Source of the DNA: Streptomyces sp. NRRL F-5123
Lineage (GTDB): Bacteria > Actinomycetota > Actinomycetes > Streptomycetales > Streptomycetaceae
DNA length: 39,370 bases
Assembly (NCBI RefSeq): GCF_000721495.1
Contig: NZ_JOHY01000060.1
Location: 1 to 39,370 of the forward strand
Reading direction: 5' to 3'
Each line of letters starts with the position of its first letter. Position 1 is the stretch's first letter. Shown piece after piece: positions 32,277-39,370 of the stretch. Made by a program: the position numbers and the translations under genes. The notes beneath the pieces are model-generated. The model saw only the letters and a list, made by a program, of their open reading frames with translations, had not been told where the DNA came from and made no database searches.

Positions 32277-33386
32277 ATGCGGTTCATGACGGAACAGACG
32301 GAAAAGACAGCGAATGTCAGGGACGCCGCGGCGGGCGCGGCAGCCGCAGCGGCACGGCCCGGGGCGGAGGGAGCGCGGTCACTGCTCCCCGACCGGGCCA
32401 GGGTCTTCGTCGCGGGCCACCGCGGGCTCGTCGGCTCGGCGGTCGCCCGCCGGCTGGCCGCCGAGGGCCACGAGGTACTGGCCCGCGGCCGCGCCGAGCT
32501 GGACCTGCGGGACGCCGCAGCCACCGCCGCGTGGCTGCGCGCGGCCCGGCCCGACGCGGTCGTGCTCGCCGCCGCCCGGGTCGGGGGGATCATGGCCAAC
32601 GCGACCTACCCCGTGCAGTTCCTGGAGGACAACCTGCGCATCCAGCTCAGCGTCGTCGCGGGCGCGCACGCCGCCGGAGTGCCCCGGCTGCTCTTCCTCG
32701 GCTCCTCCTGCATCTACCCGCGCCTGGCCCCGCAGCCCATCCGCGAGGACGCCCTGCTGACCGGCCCGCTGGAGCCCACCAACGAGGCCTACGCGCTCGC
32801 GAAGATCGCCGGCATCGTCCAGGTGCAGTCCTACCGGCGGCAGTACGGCGCCGCGTACGTCTCCGCGATGCCGACCAACCTCTACGGGCCCGGCGACAAC
32901 TTCGACCTGGAGACCTCGCACGTCCTGCCCGCGCTGATCCGCCGCTTCCACGAGGCCGCCCGCGACGGCGCCCCCGAGGTGACGCTGTGGGGCAGCGGCA
33001 CCCCGCGCCGCGAGTTCCTGCACGTCGACGACCTCGCCGCGGCCTGCACCCTGCTGCTGCGCACGTACGACGCCGACGAGCCGGTCAACGTCGGCTGCGG
33101 GGAGGACCTGCCCATCCGCGAACTCGCCGAGACCGTACGGGACGTCGTCGGCTACCGCGGCCGGATCGGCTGGGACACCACCAGGCCGGACGGCACCCCG
33201 CGCAAACTCCTCGACGTCTCCCGGCTGTTCGCGCTCGGCTGGCGCCCGCGAATCGCGCTGCGGGAGGGCGTCGCGGCCGTCTACGCGCAGTGGCGCGCGG
33301 AGACGGAGGCGGTGGCGGCCAGGGCTGTCCCGGACGCCCCCGGGTCTGTGCCGGACCCGGGGGCCGGAGGCGTGGCGGCCCACTAG
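32277..33386 (+). CDS. fcl: GDP-L-fucose synthase
   Basis: A 369-aa SDR epimerase/reductase. After a 35-residue Ala-rich extension the core starts [18 protein letters not shown] with the GxxGxxG motif; [15 protein letters not shown] carries the catalytic Ser/Cys segment and YALAKIAG the Tyr/Lys pair. It converts GDP-4-keto-6-deoxy-mannose to GDP-L-fucose using NADPH. The N-terminal extension and a 25-residue acidic-hydrophobic C-terminal tail exceed the typical length of about 320. The start is ATG 32277 or ATG 32286; neither has a good SD box. Its stop codon and that of the convergent sugar transferase share the palindrome CTAG. Confidence 0.95.
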   Translation: MRFMTEQTEKTANVRDAAAGAAAAAARPGAEGARSLLPDRARVFVAGHRGLVGSAVARRLAAEGHEVLARGRAELDLRDAAATAAWLRAARPDAVVLAAARVGGIMANATYPVQFLEDNLRIQLSVVAGAHAAGVPRLLFLGSSCIYPRLAPQPIREDALLTGPLEPTNEAYALAKIAGIVQVQSYRRQYGAAYVSAMPTNLYGPGDNFDLETSHVLPALIRRFHEAARDGAPEVTLWGSGTPRREFLHVDDLAAACTLLLRTYDADEPVNVGCGEDLPIRELAETVRDVVGYRGRIGWDTTRPDGTPRKLLDVSRLFALGWRPRIALREGVAAVYAQWRAETEAVAARAVPDAPGSVPDPGAGGVAAH

Positions 33387-35029
33387 TACGCCCCGCGTCC
33401 GTCGACCACGGCCCGCAGCGTGCGGGTCATGACCTCCAGGTCGCCCGCCAGCGACCAGTTGTCGACGTACCGCAGGTCCAGCGCGAGCGTCTCGTCCCAC
33501 GACAGGTCCGAGCGCCCGCTGACCTGCCACAGCCCGGTGATGCCCGGCTTGACCACGAGCCGCCGCAGCGCCACCTCGTCGTAGCGGTCCACCTCGTCGG
33601 GCAGCGGCGGGCGCGGCCCGACGAACGACATCTCACCGCGCAGCACGTTGAGCAGCTGCGGCAGTTCGTCCAGCGAGCAGCGCCGCAGGAAGCGGCCCAC
33701 GGCCGTGACCCGCGGGTCGTGCCGCATCTTGAACATCAGCCCGTCGTGCTCGTTGGCGCCACTGCGCTCCAGCTCCGCCCTGCGGTCCTCGGCATCGACC
33801 ACCATCGTGCGGAACTTCCACATCGTGAAGGGTGTCCGGTGCTGCCCGCAGCGCACCTGCCGGTAGAAGGCCGGGCCCCGCGACGTCACCTTGACCAGCG
33901 CGGCCAGCACGCAGAACAGCGGCGCCAGCGCCAGCAGCCCGAGCGCGGCCCCGGCGCGGTCCAGCGCCGACTTCAGCCGCAGCTGCGCCCCGTGCCGTAC
34001 CGGCGGCGCGATGTGCAGCAGCACCAGGCCCGCCGGGTCGTCCAACCGCACCCGGCGCGCCTGCACGTCCACCAGGCCCGGCGCCAGCGCCACCGGGAGC
34101 CCGGCGTCGTGGAGGCACCACGACAGCCGGCGTAATCGCTCCGCCGACAGCCGCGGGCCCGGCGCCATCAGCACCAGCTGCGCGCGGGTCTCGTGCGCCG
34201 CCCGCAGGACCGCCTGTGCGTCCTGCCCCGGCCCGGTCGGCTCCAGCACGCCCAGCCGCCCCGCGACCGGCACGCCGCAGGCCAGCCGCCTGCTGCCCAC
34301 CGGCACCACGCCGACGACGGCGTACGCGTGCCCGGTGCGGGTCGCCAGATGCGCCACCGCGTTGTCCGCGGCGCCCGGCTCGCCCACCACCAGCACCGGG
34401 CGCACCGCGTACGCCGCACGCCGCACGGCGCGCAGCCGGTGGTAGGTCACCCGGCGGCACAGCGCCGTGAGCACCGGCGCCCACACGAGACCGGCGAGCG
34501 CCGCCGACGGCCCGGCCACGGCGCCGGACACCGCCCGCAGCACCGTCAGCACCCCGAGCAGCAGCAGCCAGTCCACGGCCACCTGCGCCCCGCCCCGGGT
34601 CTCCCCGAAGGCGTCCGGCGCGTACCGCCGCCGCATCGCGCGGACGGTGGGCCAGGCGAGCGCCGCCGCCAGGCCCCATGCCGCCGCGTGCGGCGCGCCC
34701 GAGGCGTGCAGCGCCAGGGCCGTGGGCACTCCGGCGCCGACCGCGTCCACGGCGAGGTTCACCGCGTACCACGCGGCCTTGCCGCCGCTTTCGCGCTGTG
34801 CTCCCTGCCAGGCCGCGGCAACCGCCGTACGCCCGGCTGACGCAGCGGCGCGCGCGGTGCTCGCACCGATGCCCGGCCGCCGCGCGTACGACGGTGGCAC
34901 CGGTGCGCCGAACGCGCCCGGGAGCGCGGGCTGCGCTCCCCGTACGGGCGGACTGTCCGTCCGCCCCGATATTCGCTCCCCTGCAACGGGCATGACTGGT
35001 ATGGCCGACTGTGACTCGACACGCCGCAT
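33383..35029 (-). CDS. Polyprenyl-phosphate sugar-1-phosphate transferase (initiating glycosyltransferase)
   Basis: A 548-aa protein with a Pro-rich cytoplasmic start, about four transmembrane segments (residues 95-200), a central Rossmann-like CoA-binding-type domain ([20 protein letters not shown]), a fifth segment, and a C-terminal Bac_transf catalytic domain: [87 protein letters not shown]. It transfers a sugar-1-phosphate from a nucleotide sugar to undecaprenyl phosphate to begin repeat-unit synthesis. Codon 299 is TTA (34133-34135, minus strand). ATG 35029 has a GGGGGGT box. It is convergent with fcl and divergent from the methyltransferase. Confidence 0.94.
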   Translation of the reverse strand: MRRVESQSAIPVMPVAGERISGRTDSPPVRGAQPALPGAFGAPVPPSYARRPGIGASTARAAASAGRTAVAAAWQGAQRESGGKAAWYAVNLAVDAVGAGVPTALALHASGAPHAAAWGLAAALAWPTVRAMRRRYAPDAFGETRGGAQVAVDWLLLLGVLTVLRAVSGAVAGPSAALAGLVWAPVLTALCRRVTYHRLRAVRRAAYAVRPVLVVGEPGAADNAVAHLATRTGHAYAVVGVVPVGSRRLACGVPVAGRLGVLEPTGPGQDAQAVLRAAHETRAQLVLMAPGPRLSAERLRRLSWCLHDAGLPVALAPGLVDVQARRVRLDDPAGLVLLHIAPPVRHGAQLRLKSALDRAGAALGLLALAPLFCVLAALVKVTSRGPAFYRQVRCGQHRTPFTMWKFRTMVVDAEDRRAELERSGANEHDGLMFKMRHDPRVTAVGRFLRRCSLDELPQLLNVLRGEMSFVGPRPPLPDEVDRYDEVALRRLVVKPGITGLWQVSGRSDLSWDETLALDLRYVDNWSLAGDLEVMTRTLRAVVDGRGAY

Positions 35030-35201
35030 GTACCCCCCAGGCACCTCGCGACCCGACGTCTTCCACTTCCCCTTGTGGTGTCCCCGCCGTGCTTTGAGGA
35101 ACGCTAGGCCAAGGGGTGGCCCTTCCGCTGTGGTTTACGCATATTCGAGCTGATGTTTTGGGCGAGTTAACATGCCTATGACGTCCCGGTGGCCACGCAG
35201 C

Positions 35202-35236
35202 GTAAGGGGCGTGTGACAAGGGTGAACGCCCCTTAC
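35202..35236. promoter_or_regulatory. Perfect 10-bp inverted repeat at the Rsm22-like gene promoter
   Basis: GTAAGGGGCG (35202-35211) and CGCCCCTTAC (35227-35236) separated by 15 bases. The spacer contains a -35-like GTGACA (35213-35218) and TACAGT (35234-35239) is -10-like, so the repeat embraces the probable promoter. It ends 11 bases before the GTG start at 35248. Confidence 0.6.
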
Positions 35237-35247
35237 AGTTGGGGCTT

Positions 35248-36240
35248 GTGCCTACCGTGCCCCTCCCCGACGACCTGCGCGCCGCGCTCGCCGACCGGTT
35301 GCGGTCCACCGCCCCGACCAGCGCTTCCGCACAGGTCGAGCGGCTGATGGACAGCTACCGCGGCCCCACGCCCACCGCCGCTCCCGTCCTGCGCGACGCG
35401 GCCGACGTCGCCGCGTACGCCGCCTACCGGATGCCGGCGACCTATGCCGCCGTCCGCACCGCCCTCGACGCGTTCCGCTTGCAGTCCGCCGACTGGGCCC
35501 CGCGCACCCATCTCGACCTCGGCGGCGGCACCGGAGCGGCCACCTGGGCGGTGGCCGACACCTGGCCCGACGCCGGCCACACCACCACCGTCCTCGACTG
35601 GTCCCAGCCCGCCCTCGACCTCGGCGCCGACCTCGCCCGCGCCGCCCGGACCGCCGCCGTCCGCACCGCCGACTGGCAGCGCCGGCCCCTCGGCGCCGCG
35701 TCCGCCCTCCCGGCCGCCGACCTCGTCACCATCTCCTACGTCCTCGGCGAACTCACCCCCGCGGACCGCGAATCCCTCGTCGGGGCCGCGGTCGCCGCCA
35801 CGCAGGGCGCCGTCGTCGTGGTCGAGCCCGGCACCCCCGAGGGGTACGCACGCGTGCTCGCCGCCCGCGACCGGCTCGTCGCCGCCGGGCTCCACGTCCT
35901 CGCCCCCTGCCCGCACGACGGCCCCTGCCCCGTCACCGGCGCGGACTGGTGCCACTTCGCGGCGCGCGTGCAGCGCACCGCGCTCCACCGCCAGGTCAAG
36001 GGCGCGACCCTGCCCTACGAGGACGAGAAGTTCAGCTACGTCGCCGCCGCGCACTTCCCGGCGGAGCCTGCGGAGGGCAGGGTGGTGCGGCACCCGCAGA
36101 TCCGCAAGGGGCTCGTCCTGCTGGACCTCTGCGTCACCCCTCCGGGACTGGAGAAGGCAACGGTGAGCAAGCGCCACGGCACCCTCTACCGCGCGGCGCG
36201 CGACACGGAGTGGGGCGACGCCTGGCCGCCCCCGGCGTAG
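35248..36240 (+). CDS. Rsm22-family class I SAM-dependent methyltransferase (ribosome-associated)
   Basis: A 330-aa protein of the small-ribosomal-subunit Rsm22 family. YAAYRMPATYAAV is the family's N-terminal hallmark, LDLGGGTGAATWA is SAM motif I, VTISYVLGELTP is motif IV, and the C-terminal cysteine cluster APCPHDGPCPVTGADWCHF with RKGLVLLDLC follows. Related mitochondrial proteins bind iron-sulfur or zinc with such cysteines and act in small-subunit assembly; bacterial function is not established. GTG 35248 was chosen because a -10-like TACAGT lies just upstream, which could give a leaderless or near-leaderless mRNA; TTG 35239 is an alternative. Not part of the polysaccharide pathway. Confidence 0.88.
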   Translation: MPTVPLPDDLRAALADRLRSTAPTSASAQVERLMDSYRGPTPTAAPVLRDAADVAAYAAYRMPATYAAVRTALDAFRLQSADWAPRTHLDLGGGTGAATWAVADTWPDAGHTTTVLDWSQPALDLGADLARAARTAAVRTADWQRRPLGAASALPAADLVTISYVLGELTPADRESLVGAAVAATQGAVVVVEPGTPEGYARVLAARDRLVAAGLHVLAPCPHDGPCPVTGADWCHFAARVQRTALHRQVKGATLPYEDEKFSYVAAAHFPAEPAEGRVVRHPQIRKGLVLLDLCVTPPGLEKATVSKRHGTLYRAARDTEWGDAWPPPA

Positions 36241-36251
36241 GGCCCGCCCTG

Positions 36252-36305
36252 GGAACGCCCGCCCGGCGGCGCGGGCGCAGCCCCGGAACGCCCGCCCGGC
36301 GGCGC
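36252..36305. repeat. Two identical 21-bp direct repeats between convergent genes
   Basis: Copies at 36252-36272 and 36285-36305 (GGAACGCCCGCCCGGCGGCG core). Each can fold into a GC-rich stem; arms CGCCCGC (36256-36262) and GCGGGCG (36271-36277) form a hairpin that may act as a bidirectional terminator for the Rsm22-like and corA genes. Confidence 0.75.
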
Positions 36306-36315
36306 ATGGGAACGG

Positions 36316-37434
36316 CTACAGCCAGCCGATGCGGCGGAAGGCGCGGAAGACGATCGCGGACAGGGTGACCGTCACGCCGAGCATCAGGGGGTAGCCGAAG
36401 GTCCAGCGCAGTTCTGGCATGTGGTCGAAGTTCATGCCGTAGAAGCCGGCGATCATCGTGGGGATGGCGAGGATGGCGGCGCCGGCGGAGATGCGGCGCA
36501 TGTCGACGTTCTGCTGGACGGCGAGCTGGCTGAGGTTGGCCGCGAGGAGGCCGTCGACGAGTTCGCTGTTGGCGATGAGGCGCTCGCGGACGTGGGAGAG
36601 GTGGTCGGAGACGTCGCGGAAGTAGCGGCGCAACTCGGTGCTGAGAAGGCCGTCCGCGCCCTCGGCGAGGCGTTCCAGGGGGCGGGCCAGCGGGAAGACG
36701 GCGTGCTTGAACTCGATCATCTCCCGCTTGAGCTGGTAGATGCGCTCGGCGTCGTCGACGTGGGTGGACGAGAAGACGTCCGTCTCCAGGGTCTCGACGT
36801 CCAGCTCGACCGCGTCCGCGACGTCGAGGTAGTCGTCGGTGACCTGGTCGGTGATGGCGTGCAGGACGGCCGCGGGGCCGTGCGCGAGCATGTCGGGGCG
36901 GGCCTCCAGGGCGCGGCGGACGCGGGCGAGGCCGGGGGCGCTGCCGTGGCGGACGACGACCACGAAGTCCGGGCCGAGGAAGATCATGACCTCGCCGGTG
37001 TCGACGACCTCGCTGGTGGCGGTGAGCTTCTCGTGCTCGACGAAGACGATGGTCTTGAGGACGAGGAAGAGCGTGTCGCCGTACCGCTCCAGCTTGGGCC
37101 GCTGGTGGGCCTGCACCGCGTCCTCGACGGCCAGCGGGTGGAGCCCGAAGACCTCCGCGATCTCCGCGATGTGCTCGGCCTCCGGCTCGTGCAGGCCTAT
37201 CCAGGCGAAGCCGCCGCGCTTGCGGGCCTCGTCCAGCGCCTGCTGGGGCGGCAGCGACGCCGCGCGGCAGCCGTCCTCGTAGACCGCGCAGTCCACCACC
37301 ACGTCCGCGGTGCAGCGGCGCTGCTCGGGAACGTCGGCGGCGCCCTCCAGGGTGTGCCAGCGCCCGCCGTGCCGCCACTGCCGGCCGGTTCTGTGCCGGG
37401 CCGGTGCCGCCGACTCGGACCTGTGCTGCTTCAT
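36316..37434 (-). CDS. corA: CorA-family magnesium/cobalt transporter
   Basis: A 372-aa protein of usual length. A large cytoplasmic N-terminal domain with a long helix (about 210-320) leads to two C-terminal transmembrane segments; the signature YGMNF followed by DHMPE (about 331-340) lies between them, as required for the CorA selectivity loop. It mediates Mg2+ (or Co2+/Ni2+) uptake down the gradient. The ATG at 37434 has a GGAGAAGG box and overlaps the stop of the upstream FAD oxidoreductase by four bases (ATGA), so the two are translationally coupled, an unexpected pairing. Confidence 0.95.
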   Translation of the reverse strand: MKQHRSESAAPARHRTGRQWRHGGRWHTLEGAADVPEQRRCTADVVVDCAVYEDGCRAASLPPQQALDEARKRGGFAWIGLHEPEAEHIAEIAEVFGLHPLAVEDAVQAHQRPKLERYGDTLFLVLKTIVFVEHEKLTATSEVVDTGEVMIFLGPDFVVVVRHGSAPGLARVRRALEARPDMLAHGPAAVLHAITDQVTDDYLDVADAVELDVETLETDVFSSTHVDDAERIYQLKREMIEFKHAVFPLARPLERLAEGADGLLSTELRRYFRDVSDHLSHVRERLIANSELVDGLLAANLSQLAVQQNVDMRRISAGAAILAIPTMIAGFYGMNFDHMPELRWTFGYPLMLGVTVTLSAIVFRAFRRIGWL

Positions 37435-38981
37435 CGTGCCTTCTCCAGTACCGCCATCGCCGCATTGTGCCCGGGGACCCCGCTGACCCCGCCGCCGCGG
37501 ACCGCGCCCGCGCCGCAAAGGTAGAGGTTGGCATACGCGGTGCCGACGCCCCACCGTCCTGTGGCCTCCGTCACCTCGCCGTCGGCGTACGGCCAGGACA
37601 GGTCGCGGTGGAAGATGTGCCCGCCGGGCAGGCCCACCTCGCGCTCCAGGTCCGGCGGCGACTTCGCCTCGATGCAGGGGCGGCCCTCCGGATCCAGCGC
37701 GAGGCAGTCCGCGAGCGGCTCGGCCAGGACGGCGTCGAGCTGCGCGAGGGTGGCCCGCAGCACTTCCGCCTTCGCGCCCGCCGGGTCCTCGGCGAAGAGC
37801 CGGGCCGGGGCGTGCAGGCCGAAGAGCGTCAGGGTGTGCATGCCCCTACCGGCCAGCTCCGGGGCGAGGATCGACGGGTCGGTCAGGCTGTGGCAGTAGA
37901 TCTCGGACGGCGGCGCGTCCGGCACCCGCCCGTCCGCCGCCTGCTCGTACGCGGCCTGCAGCGCGCGGTAGCCCTCGGCGACGTGGAAGGTGCCGGCGAA
38001 CGCGTCCCGCGGGTCCACCGCGGTGTCCCGCAGCCGCGGCAGCCGGCGCAGCAGCATGTTGACCTTGAGCTGGGCCCCCTCCGGGGCGGGCCCGGCCGGC
38101 TCCTCGCCGAGCAGGGCCGCCAGCGTGTGGGGGGCGGCGTTGACCAGCACGTCACGGGCCTGGACGGTGCCGCCGTCCGCGAACGTCACCTCCGCCCGCA
38201 CGCCGTCCGTCTCGACACGTGTGACCTCCGTGCCGGTACGGAACCGCGCGCCCGCCGCGCGGGCCGCCGACGCGAGGGCGTCCGTGAAAGCGCCCATGCC
38301 GCCGACCGGCACGTCCCAGTCGCCCGTGCCGCCGCCGATGACGTGGTAGAGGAAGCAGCGGTTCTGCTTCAGCGAGGGGTCGTGCGCGTGGCTGAACGTC
38401 CCGATCAGGGCGTCGGTCAGCACCACGCCCCGCACCGTGTCGTCCGTGAACGCCGCCTCCACGGCCTCGCCGAGCGGCCGCTCGAACAGCGCGCCCCACG
38501 CCGCGCGGTCCCCCACCCGGCGCTCCAGCTCCGCCCGCGCCGGCAGCGGCTCCGTCAACGTCGGGAAGACCGCCTCCGCGACCCGCCGCGTCATCCCGTA
38601 GAAGGCCTCCCACGCCCCGTACTCCCGCTCCGACCCGGTGAGCCGCGCGAAACCCTCCCGGGTCCGCGCCGGGTCCTCCGCGTCCACCAGCAGCCCGCCG
38701 TCGCCGTACGGCGTGTACGAGGAGATCCGGCGCCGCCGGACGCGGAAATCCAGCCCCAGGTCCAGGACGATCTTCCTCGGCAGCAGGCTGACCAGGTACG
38801 AGTAGCGCGACAGCCGCGCCTCCACCCCCGGGAAGACCCGGCTCGACACCGCGGCGCCCCCCAGGTGGTCCAGCCGCTCCACGACCAGCACGGTGCGCCC
38901 TGCGAGGGCGAGGTACGTTGCGGCGGTGAGGCCGTTGTGGCCCCCGCCGATCACGACGACGTCGTACTCCATCCCCGCCAC
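37431..38981 (-). CDS. Phytoene-desaturase-like NAD(P)/FAD-dependent oxidoreductase
   Basis: A 516-aa flavoprotein. The dinucleotide-binding motif DVVVIGGGHNGLTAATYLA (7-25) ends with Glu in VLVVERLDHLGGAA, and the C-terminal FAD-binding segment is NLYLCGAGAVRGGGVSGVPG. It resembles the CrtI/NAD(P)-binding phytoene dehydrogenase-related group (pyridine nucleotide-disulfide oxidoreductase-like). No phytoene synthase or other carotenoid gene is nearby, so a carotenoid role is not supported. The start is GTG 38981 (GGGGTG about ten bases upstream) or ATG 38972 with no proper SD spacing. Translation is coupled to corA downstream. Confidence 0.9.
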   Translation of the reverse strand: MAGMEYDVVVIGGGHNGLTAATYLALAGRTVLVVERLDHLGGAAVSSRVFPGVEARLSRYSYLVSLLPRKIVLDLGLDFRVRRRRISSYTPYGDGGLLVDAEDPARTREGFARLTGSEREYGAWEAFYGMTRRVAEAVFPTLTEPLPARAELERRVGDRAAWGALFERPLGEAVEAAFTDDTVRGVVLTDALIGTFSHAHDPSLKQNRCFLYHVIGGGTGDWDVPVGGMGAFTDALASAARAAGARFRTGTEVTRVETDGVRAEVTFADGGTVQARDVLVNAAPHTLAALLGEEPAGPAPEGAQLKVNMLLRRLPRLRDTAVDPRDAFAGTFHVAEGYRALQAAYEQAADGRVPDAPPSEIYCHSLTDPSILAPELAGRGMHTLTLFGLHAPARLFAEDPAGAKAEVLRATLAQLDAVLAEPLADCLALDPEGRPCIEAKSPPDLEREVGLPGGHIFHRDLSWPYADGEVTEATGRWGVGTAYANLYLCGAGAVRGGGVSGVPGHNAAMAVLEKAR

Positions 38982-39307
38982 GATAGGGCGTCACCCCGGT
39001 CGGGGCCTCCCCTCCGCCCTGCCGGGCGCCGCGTGTCCCGGGACCTTCCCGCCGCGGCGGCGCCCGCGCCCGCCGGCGCGGCACCCCCCCCCACCACCCG
39101 TGCAACCAAGACGTCGGCTGACGGCCCCCGTGGCGATGACTCGCCCTCCGGGCCGAACCGCAGTCCCTCGCACACTCACCCCCACCGGCAGGCAGCCGCC
39201 GACGAGACGTCGGGAGGGGGACGATCCGGGGGTGCCCCCACCCCCACCGGCAGGGCAGCCGCCGACGCACCGCAGGGGGGAGGGAGACGATCTGCCCCAC
39301 CCACCCC
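38982..39307. other. Non-coding DNA at the contig end with an imperfect direct repeat
   Basis: About 326 bases upstream of the oxidoreductase with no convincing gene. Two related blocks of about 50 bp, both starting CCCCCACCGGCAGG and ending GACGATC, occur at 39179-39226 and 39241-39292. Open frames here are short and lack codon bias. Confidence 0.6.
39179..39292. repeat. Imperfect direct repeat of about 50 bp
   Basis: Copies at 39179-39226 and 39241-39292 share CCCCCACCGGCAGG, CAGCCGCCGACG and GACGATC with small insertions. The repeat adjoins the adapter where the contig stops. Confidence 0.75.
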
Positions 39308-39370
39308 CTGTCTCTTATACACATCTGACGCTGCCGACGACTCCTTACGTGCAGATCTCGGTGGTCGCCG
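39308..39370. other. Illumina Nextera adapter with i5 index (assembly artefact)
   Basis: Bases 39308-39326 are the Nextera mosaic end CTGTCTCTTATACACATCT, followed by GACGCTGCCGACGA (39327-39340). Next is CTCCTTAC (39341-39348), the reverse complement of Nextera index S505 (GTAAGGAG), and then P5 adapter sequence GTGCAGATCTCGGTGG with one mismatch to GTGTAG. This is untrimmed read-through, not genomic DNA. A minus-strand translation from it gives the well-known artefact peptide start MCIRDR. Confidence 0.98.

Noticed and set aside
28757..32599. A 1280-codon minus-strand open frame
   Set aside because: The LamG gene with a real start and SD at 30979 accounts for the 3' part; upstream it reads gmd out of frame and antisense to fcl.
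37431..38981. Carotenoid biosynthesis cluster suggested by the CrtI-like protein
   Set aside because: No phytoene synthase, cyclase or GGPP synthase is present nearby; only the flavoprotein and corA.
38152..39324. Minus-strand open frame starting MCIRDR
   Set aside because: Its start lies in Nextera adapter sequence and the rest is antisense frame of the flavoprotein gene; a known type of database artefact.

Overview
The window is about 39 kb of very GC-rich DNA from an actinomycete, almost certainly a Streptomyces. Evidence: strong G/C bias at codon third positions, frequent GTG/TTG starts, a complete conservon (cvnA-B-C-D plus P450), SD boxes of the GGAGG type, and TTA leucine codons in only a few genes. 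It is the end of a draft contig: the last 63 bases are Illumina Nextera adapter, not genome.

Left part (1-4.8 kb): a gene cut by the left edge whose N-terminus carries an AGNAAV motif as in DUF4157/eCIS_core-type proteins; a HIT hydrolase and a GNAT acetyltransferase in one operon; a small secreted ricin-type lectin made of three near-identical 42-residue repeats; a small zinc-ribbon gene with an apparent frameshift; a possible decayed LysR tail; a DUF664/DinB-like protein; and an RsbW-like ATPase.

Middle part (4.8-18.2 kb): a ROK-family repressor; the conservon operon with a P450 that lacks the EXXR arginine (CYP157-like); a pterin dehydratase; a Gfo/Idh/MocA oxidoreductase divergent from a Bcr/CflA-type MFS pump; a 64-aa protein overlapping a class C serine hydrolase; an aldo/keto reductase-MerR pair; and a coupled pair of lipoproteins (NodB-like without the catalytic Asp pair, and a YVTN beta-propeller).

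18.4-35.0 kb is the most interesting block: a compact, apparently complete Wzx/Wzy-dependent surface polysaccharide locus. It encodes a polyprenyl-phosphate sugar transferase, three glycosyltransferases, a Wzz-like co-polymerase with a dead kinase-like domain, a Wzx flippase, a Wzy-like polymerase, GDP-mannose 4,6-dehydratase and GDP-L-fucose synthase (so L-fucose or a related 6-deoxyhexose is predicted in the repeat unit), and a cytidylyltransferase plus CDP-alcohol transferase pair that could add a phospho-polyol or make a dedicated lipid. It also encodes a secreted propeller/FN3/LamG protein and a lipoprotein. Four of these genes carry a TTA codon, which predicts bldA-dependent, developmentally timed expression. 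The genes sit in alternating directions, with four tail-to-tail coding overlaps.

Right part (35.2-39.37 kb): an Rsm22-type methyltransferase with a striking inverted repeat at its promoter; a CrtI-like FAD oxidoreductase translationally coupled to a CorA transporter; then non-coding DNA, an imperfect direct repeat and the adapter. No tRNA, rRNA, CRISPR array or insertion sequence was seen.
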